Positions 63,750 through 64,000 of a stretch of 64,000 nucleotides of DNA are shown here, piece after piece. The notes beneath the pieces were generated by a model. It was not told the origin of the DNA, did not search any database, and saw only the letters and a program-made list of their open reading frames with translations. The stretch covers positions 1 through 64,000 of the forward strand of contig DIEX01000013.1 in the NCBI GenBank assembly GCA_002418835.1, in the 5' to 3' direction. Source of the DNA: Spirochaetia bacterium UBA5763. Lineage in GTDB: Bacteria; Spirochaetota; UBA4802; UBA5550. Each line of letters begins with the position of its first letter. Position 1 is the first letter of the stretch. A program made the translations under genes and the position numbers.

Positions 63750-64000
63750 TTACCCCAGGACTTTATTCCACTCGGCTACTTTGTCTGCCTGAGCTGTGAG
63801 GAGCGCGTCAGCGTCTCCGCCGATGGTAATTGATTCAATAGAATCACCCTGTTTAATACTATCCACAACCTTCTGATCACTGTCATCAACAACAGCACCG
63901 AATACTGTGTGTTTGCCGTCAAGCCACGGTGTTGCCACATGTGTAATGAAAAACTGGCTTCCGTTTGTGTTGGGCCCCGCATTTGCCATTGAGAGCTTAC
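63750..64000 (-). CDS. Cyclophilin-type peptidyl-prolyl cis-trans isomerase, 3' part
   Basis: The gene runs off the window: the frame is open to base 64000 and already inside the motif KLSMANAGPNTNGSQFFITHVATPWLDGKHTVFGAVV, the heart of the cyclophilin active site. About 83 residues are visible, including the C-terminal tail. It accelerates proline isomerisation in protein folding. The N-terminal half, and therefore any signal peptide or fusion, cannot be seen. Confidence 0.9.
   Translation of the reverse strand, partial: KLSMANAGPNTNGSQFFITHVATPWLDGKHTVFGAVVDDSDQKVVDSIKQGDSIESITIGGDADALLTAQADKVAEWNKVLG

Overview
The window (about 42 % G+C by eye, dense coding, clear Shine-Dalgarno sequences and many ATGA stop/start overlaps) comes from a diderm bacterium. 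It has TonB-dependent receptors, ExbB/ExbD/TonB, FadL-like and LbtU-like barrels, an RND exporter and a LolA-like protein. The mix of 7TM-GAF-SpoIIE phosphatase, STAS protein, HAMP-less polytopic chemoreceptors, several acyl-CoA dehydrogenases and a plant-type GapN would suit a spirochaete or a deltaproteobacterium-like anaerobe. The phylum is an inference. No rRNA, tRNA, CRISPR array or insertion-sequence transposase was recognised.

Layout. 0-7.2 kb: a truncated periplasmic-binding-type protein, a methyltransferase, a FadL-like barrel, and a TetR regulator divergent from a flavoprotein reductase plus a DUF3237 protein. 7.3-15.5 kb (minus strand): an unusual metal- or cofactor-related locus. 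In transcription order it holds a cysteine-rich HypB-like GTPase, an orphan ABC ATPase, a substrate-binding-like protein with no signal peptide, a TonB receptor, an NMT1-type ABC importer (binding protein, permease, ATPase) and a HydE/BioB-like radical SAM enzyme. 15.7-28.4 kb (minus strand): a very long probable operon of LolA-like protein, DUF1302-like barrel, RND exporter, ICMT-like methyltransferase, SAM methyltransferase, two IrtA/IrtB-like ABC half-transporters, a second methyltransferase, FeoA, FeoB and a FeoC-like protein. 28.5-34.7 kb: a TetR regulator, a TonB receptor, ExbB, ExbD, TonB and an LbtU-like siderophore porin.

The 7-35 kb region appears to be one metal (probably iron) regulon. 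Seven intergenic sites carry TTAG-N6-CTAA, five of them with an added CTAA(C/T)-N3-(A/G)TTA(G/T) arm. They precede the GTPase, the ABC ATPase, the RND gene, the TetR gene, the TonB receptor, exbB and the LbtU-like gene. A separate TAATGAAC-N3-GTTCATTA operator flanks the TetR gene on both sides and ties the receptor and the exporter operon to that repressor.

34.8-64 kb is more ordinary: hydrolase, haemolysin III-like protein, GapN, a PAS histidine kinase with its LuxR response regulator, a zinc-ribbon-like hypothetical, three acyl-CoA dehydrogenases with a CoA-transferase, membrane proteins, MTA phosphorylase, an outer-membrane barrel, a possible small RNA, two tandem HAMP-less chemoreceptors, a DHH-CBS phosphoesterase, a STAS protein, a REC-GGDEF cyclase, RarD (whose 5' end does not resolve cleanly), a 7TM-GAF-SpoIIE phosphatase, an Asp/Glu racemase and the 3' end of a cyclophilin gene cut by the window edge.
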